Of a stretch of DNA of 64,000 nucleotides, positions 61,307-64,000 are shown piece after piece. A program made the translations under genes and the position numbers. Location of the stretch: contig NZ_JAMZAW010000014.1 of the NCBI RefSeq assembly GCF_024158745.1, forward strand, positions 62,001 to 126,000. The letters run 5' to 3'. This DNA is from Paenibacillus tyrphae (lineage in GTDB: Bacteria > Bacillota > Bacilli > Paenibacillales > NBRC-103111). The notes beneath the pieces were generated by a model. The model made no database searches. It had not been told where the DNA came from and saw only the letters and a list, made by a program, of their open reading frames with translations. Each line of letters starts with the position of its first letter. Position 1 is the stretch's first letter.

Positions 61307-62374
61307 TTACAGGTCCAAAGCTTCCCGCACCAGCTGCGCAAAATGATGCACGCCATGCTCCGTCGGGGAGCAGATGCCTTGACTGAACGCGCGGGACTTG
61401 AAGCCGATCTGCTCCAGCTCGACAATCTCCACATCTTCCTTGCGCACTTGATCGGTGAAGGCGAGCAGCTCTTTTTGCTTCTCCGTCGGTTCGTCGCCTT
61501 CAAGAAATACGGTGTAGACGCCGAGCGTCGTCTCGTGGTCGACCGGGAACATCTGGATCGTAGACAGGTTGCCCGGCCCCGGATAGACCGTATACATCAC
61601 GTTCGGCCATATCCAGTAGAAGCGGCCTTCCTTCACTTCGGCGTCGTCGTAATCGCTGCGGCTTTGCTTGACCGACGAGCCTTGAATGTTGCAGTACGGA
61701 CCGTTGATGATGTTGTACTTGCTCATGTCCAGCGTCGCCACGAAGCCGGGATGGGCGATCGGGCAGTGGTCGCACTCCAGGAAATTGTCGATGAACGCCT
61801 TCCAGTTGCATTTGATGATCCGCTGCTTCACCTCGTGCTTCTTCAGCTTGCCGAGAAATCCGAACTGTCCGATGTCTTCGAAAAAGTCGGCGTAGGTTTC
61901 GGCCAGTGGCGCTGCATTCTCGTCCAGATTGACGAAGATGAGCGATGCTTGCGTCTCCACCCGCACGGACTTCAAGCAGTGGGCCCCGCTGCAGAAATCG
62001 TCCGACTCTTTGAAGTTCGGGGCCTTATGAAGCTGACCGTTCAATTGGAACGTCCAGCCGTGGTAGGAGCACTGCAAAATCTTTTTATGTCCGGCCGCTT
62101 CCTTCTCCAGCTTCGTGGCCCGGTGCGGACAGACGTTGTAGAAGGCGCGCAGCGTGCCGTCCTGATCGCGGACGACGATAATCGGCTCGCCCGCGGCCTC
62201 ACAGGTGAAGTAATCTCCGGGCTTCGCTACCTGACTCGTATGTCCGACGTAATTCCATGCCTTCGAAAATATTTTTTCTTTCTCCAGCTCCAAAATGCGA
62301 GGGTCCGTGTATAAGTAATAAGGCAGCGTAGGCAAAGCGCCCGTGTGGGAAACCGTCGTTTTCTGCAATGTCAT
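61307..62374 (-). CDS. Rieske non-heme iron oxygenase, carnitine/betaine monooxygenase type
   Basis: A 355-residue ring-hydroxylating-type oxygenase alpha subunit. The Rieske centre is CPHR (Cys82, His84) and CSYHGW (Cys102, His105). The iron site is in NFLECDHCPIAHP with His203 and His208. The bridging carboxylate position, three residues before the first His, is Glu200, not Asp; a Glu there is reported for carnitine monooxygenase CntA and I believe related quaternary-ammonium oxygenases. It needs a reductase, not seen in the window. It is the first gene behind a sigma-54 promoter. Carnitine, glycine betaine and choline are all possible substrates. Confidence 0.88.
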   Translation of the reverse strand: MTLQKTTVSHTGALPTLPYYLYTDPRILELEKEKIFSKAWNYVGHTSQVAKPGDYFTCEAAGEPIIVVRDQDGTLRAFYNVCPHRATKLEKEAAGHKKILQCSYHGWTFQLNGQLHKAPNFKESDDFCSGAHCLKSVRVETQASLIFVNLDENAAPLAETYADFFEDIGQFGFLGKLKKHEVKQRIIKCNWKAFIDNFLECDHCPIAHPGFVATLDMSKYNIINGPYCNIQGSSVKQSRSDYDDAEVKEGRFYWIWPNVMYTVYPGPGNLSTIQMFPVDHETTLGVYTVFLEGDEPTEKQKELLAFTDQVRKEDVEIVELEQIGFKSRAFSQGICSPTEHGVHHFAQLVREALDL

Positions 62375-62557
62375 GTCAGATAGCCCCTTTCGAATGTCCG
62401 TGATTGTATGCCATGGCATCTGCCTCGGCGGAACTTGCATGCGCTTACAAGATAGCGCTTTCAAAATGGCGGTGATATAATATACCCGTACCGCCTCCAG
62501 CGATCGCCGGTCTTCCGTCCAAGCCGTTGCCGGCGTTTCGCTTTCGTTTTTAGATAT

Positions 62558-62574
62558 AGCAAGTTCCGTGCCAA
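62558..62574 (-). promoter_or_regulatory. Sigma-54 (RpoN/SigL) promoter
   Basis: On the minus strand TTGGCACGGAACTTGCT fits YTGGCACGN4TTGCW at every defined position. GG (-24) and GC (-12) are 10 bases apart. The start of transcription would be near 62547, directed to the Rieske gene. Confidence 0.9.
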
Positions 62575-62637
62575 CCGCAAAAAAAGCCCGGGAAACAGGG
62601 GGAATCATGCTGTCCCTCGCATGAACTGCCGCAATTC

Positions 62638-62675
62638 TGAGTCGTTTTTGACTCAAACGAGTTATTTTCGACTCA
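62638..62675. promoter_or_regulatory. Twin dyads, likely activator-binding (enhancer) sites
   Basis: TGAGTC-N6-GACTCA at 62638-62655 is a perfect dyad; CGAGTT-N6-GACTCA at 62658-62675 is a second, slightly weaker one. They are 20 bases apart, two helix turns, and 90-130 bases upstream of the expected start of the sigma-54 transcript. They also lie 33-70 bases before the activator gene, allowing self-control. Confidence 0.75.
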
Positions 62676-62707
62676 TTAAAATCGAATCGAATGGAGGAGA
62701 ACGCCGA

Positions 62708-64000
62708 ATGCAGCCCATCGAACCGATTCAGATCAGCCATGACACGCTGCAAAAAATATTGGACAACTCTTCGGATGAAATCTTCGTCGTCGACGGCAGC
62801 CAGCGCATCGTCTATGTCAATCATGCCTGCGAGCGGCATTACGGACTCAAGCCGGCCGAGGTGATCGGCCGCAATACGATGGAGCTATTCGAGGAAGGCT
62901 ATTGGACGCCTTCCATTATTCCTCCCGTATTCGAGCGGAAGAAGACGGTCACGATGAAGCAAACGACGTACCTGGGCGGCGAGTTGATCACGACGGCGGT
63001 GCCGATTCTGAACCAAGCGGGCGACATCGAGTTGGTCGTCATCAACTCCAAGGAGCTGCAAAATTACAAGAGCCTGGAGATCAAGGACGCTCAGACGGGA
63101 CAGCCCGCCGATCCGGATGCGCCCGAAGCGAACTTAATCACGAACAGCGAGAAGATGGAGAGCGTCATCAAATTTTGCAAAAAGATCGCAAGCGTCGATT
63201 CGACCGTGCTGATTCAAGGCGAATCCGGTACGGGCAAGAGCGTCCTTGCAAAATATATTCATAAAATGAGCCGCCGCAAAAAAGGTCCGCTCCTCACGAT
63301 CAACTGCGCGGCGATACCGGAGGAACTGCTCGAATCGGAGCTGTTCGGCTATGCGCAGGGCGCTTTCACCGGCGCAAGCAAAACCGGCAAAGTCGGCCTG
63401 ATCGAATCGGCGGACAACGGTACGCTGTTCCTCGACGAGGTCGGGGAAATCTCGCCCAAAATCCAAGCGAAGCTGCTGCAGGTGATTCAAGACCATGAGT
63501 TCATTCCGGTCGGCGGCCGGGAAACGAAAAAGGTGGACATCCGCATCATTGCGGCCACCAACCGCAACCTGTACGATATGGTGCAAAACCGGCAGTTCCG
63601 GGAAGATCTGTATTACCGGCTCAACGTGATCGATATCAAAATTCCGCCGCTGCGCGAACGTACGAAGGACATTATTCCGCTGACGTATTATTTTCTGCAC
63701 AAATTCAACAAGCAGTACGGCGTCAACCAACTGATTTCGCAAGCGACGCTGGACATTTTCTCCGCTTACTCCTGGCCGGGCAATTTAAGGCAGTTGGAAA
63801 ATCTGATCGAGAAGCTGGTCGTCACGACCGATTCCGTCATTGAAGCGTCGGACCTGCCGGAGCACATGCTCCAGCATACGAAGGCCAGAACGCCGTCCGC
63901 TTCGCTGCCAGCGGCGCTGGACGATGCGCTGGCGGAGGTCGAAAAGCAGCTCGTTACTGCTGCGTACCAGAAGCTGGGGAGCACGCGCAGAGTGGCCGAG
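62708..64000 (+). CDS. PAS-domain sigma-54-dependent transcriptional activator (cut by window end)
   Basis: 431 residues are visible, open to the last base. An N-terminal PAS sensor (about 12-115: ILDNSSDEIFVVDGSQRIVY) is followed by the AAA+ domain with Walker A GESGTGKS (171-178), GAFTGA (218-223, sigma-54 contact), Walker B GTLFLDEVGE and RLNVIDIKIPPLRER. The C-terminal Fis-type DNA-binding helix is just beginning (STRRVAE). GGAGG lies ahead of ATG 62708. It is divergent from the Rieske operon and very probably activates its sigma-54 promoter; the PAS domain may sense the substrate or a metabolite. Confidence 0.94.
   Translation, partial: MQPIEPIQISHDTLQKILDNSSDEIFVVDGSQRIVYVNHACERHYGLKPAEVIGRNTMELFEEGYWTPSIIPPVFERKKTVTMKQTTYLGGELITTAVPILNQAGDIELVVINSKELQNYKSLEIKDAQTGQPADPDAPEANLITNSEKMESVIKFCKKIASVDSTVLIQGESGTGKSVLAKYIHKMSRRKKGPLLTINCAAIPEELLESELFGYAQGAFTGASKTGKVGLIESADNGTLFLDEVGEISPKIQAKLLQVIQDHEFIPVGGRETKKVDIRIIAATNRNLYDMVQNRQFREDLYYRLNVIDIKIPPLRERTKDIIPLTYYFLHKFNKQYGVNQLISQATLDIFSAYSWPGNLRQLENLIEKLVVTTDSVIEASDLPEHMLQHTKARTPSASLPAALDDALAEVEKQLVTAAYQKLGSTRRVAE

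Larger units (their letters stand above)
62375..62707. other. Divergent control region of the catabolic operon
   Basis: These 333 bases between the Rieske gene and the activator gene hold the sigma-54 promoter and twin dyads described separately. The Rieske transcript would have a leader of about 170 bases. No gene is seen. Confidence 0.7.

Noticed and set aside
61219..61503. 95-residue N-terminal extension of the ABC ATPase
   Set aside because: It overlaps the Rieske gene end in another frame and is basic low-quality sequence; ATG 61218 has a strong ribosome site and starts the family domain.

Overview
The window reads as a chromosomal stretch of a Gram-positive, spore-forming Bacillales bacterium, most likely Paenibacillus or a close relative. 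Reasons: strong AGGAGG-type ribosome sites with many GTG/TTG starts; the Bacillales gene order ydcC-alr-ndoAI-ndoA-tex-cmpA-sprT followed by tRNA genes; a cortex-morphogenesis gene (cmpA); an S-layer-homology protein; a cytochrome bd operon ending in a Bacillales-type cydS; and an overall GC near 50% with an AT-rich glycan island. The genus is inferred, not proven.

Region 1 (1-15.3 kb) is a surface-polysaccharide cluster. Its first 8.4 kb is AT-rich: a partial YfhO-type membrane protein, two DegT-type sugar aminotransferases, two hexapeptide-repeat acetyltransferases, a Gfo/Idh oxidoreductase, a sugar epimerase/dehydratase, a small EamA/EmrE-like transporter and two family-2 glycosyltransferases. 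Then come rmlC-rmlB-rmlD (dTDP-rhamnose), a frameshifted glycosyltransferase, an intact glycosyltransferase, a polyprenyl-phosphate sugar transferase that starts the lipid-linked repeat unit, and an AT-rich acyltransferase 3 gene.

Region 2 (15.4-25.5 kb) holds housekeeping genes in B. subtilis-like order (lipoprotein, alanine racemase, MazEF-type NdoAI/NdoA, Tex, CmpA, SprT) without the rsb/sigB module, followed by five tRNA genes (Asn, Ser, Glu, two Leu), a CorA transporter and a CsbD-like protein. Unusual repeats that copy the 3' ends of the tRNAs lie just downstream of tRNA-Ser and tRNA-Glu.

Region 3 (25.5-47.6 kb) is mixed: a secreted cupredoxin protein, an ECF sigma/anti-sigma pair, a YhgE/Pip membrane protein, GlpQ-type phosphodiesterase, SLH protein, endonuclease IV, PurU, a diguanylate cyclase, transketolase, PpnP, an unusual dehydrogenase-PilZ fusion, phosphoglucose isomerase, a YigZ protein, a TetR regulator and a YjbQ protein.

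Region 4 (47.6-55 kb) has the cydA-cydB-cydS oxidase operon (with a further tiny membrane ORF in front of cydA), a Cache-GGDEF protein, a GNAT acetyltransferase and an MsrA-MsrB fusion.

Region 5 (55.6-64 kb) is the most striking. Seven minus-strand genes encode a Rieske oxygenase, a four-gene OpuC-type quaternary-ammonium ABC importer, an aldehyde dehydrogenase and a tartrate/D-malate dehydrogenase. A divergent PAS-AAA+ sigma-54 activator runs off the window end. Between them lie a perfect-consensus sigma-54 promoter and twin dyads placed like an enhancer. I infer a carnitine (or related betaine) catabolic operon: uptake, oxygenase cleavage to trimethylamine and malic semialdehyde, oxidation to malate, and oxidative decarboxylation to pyruvate.
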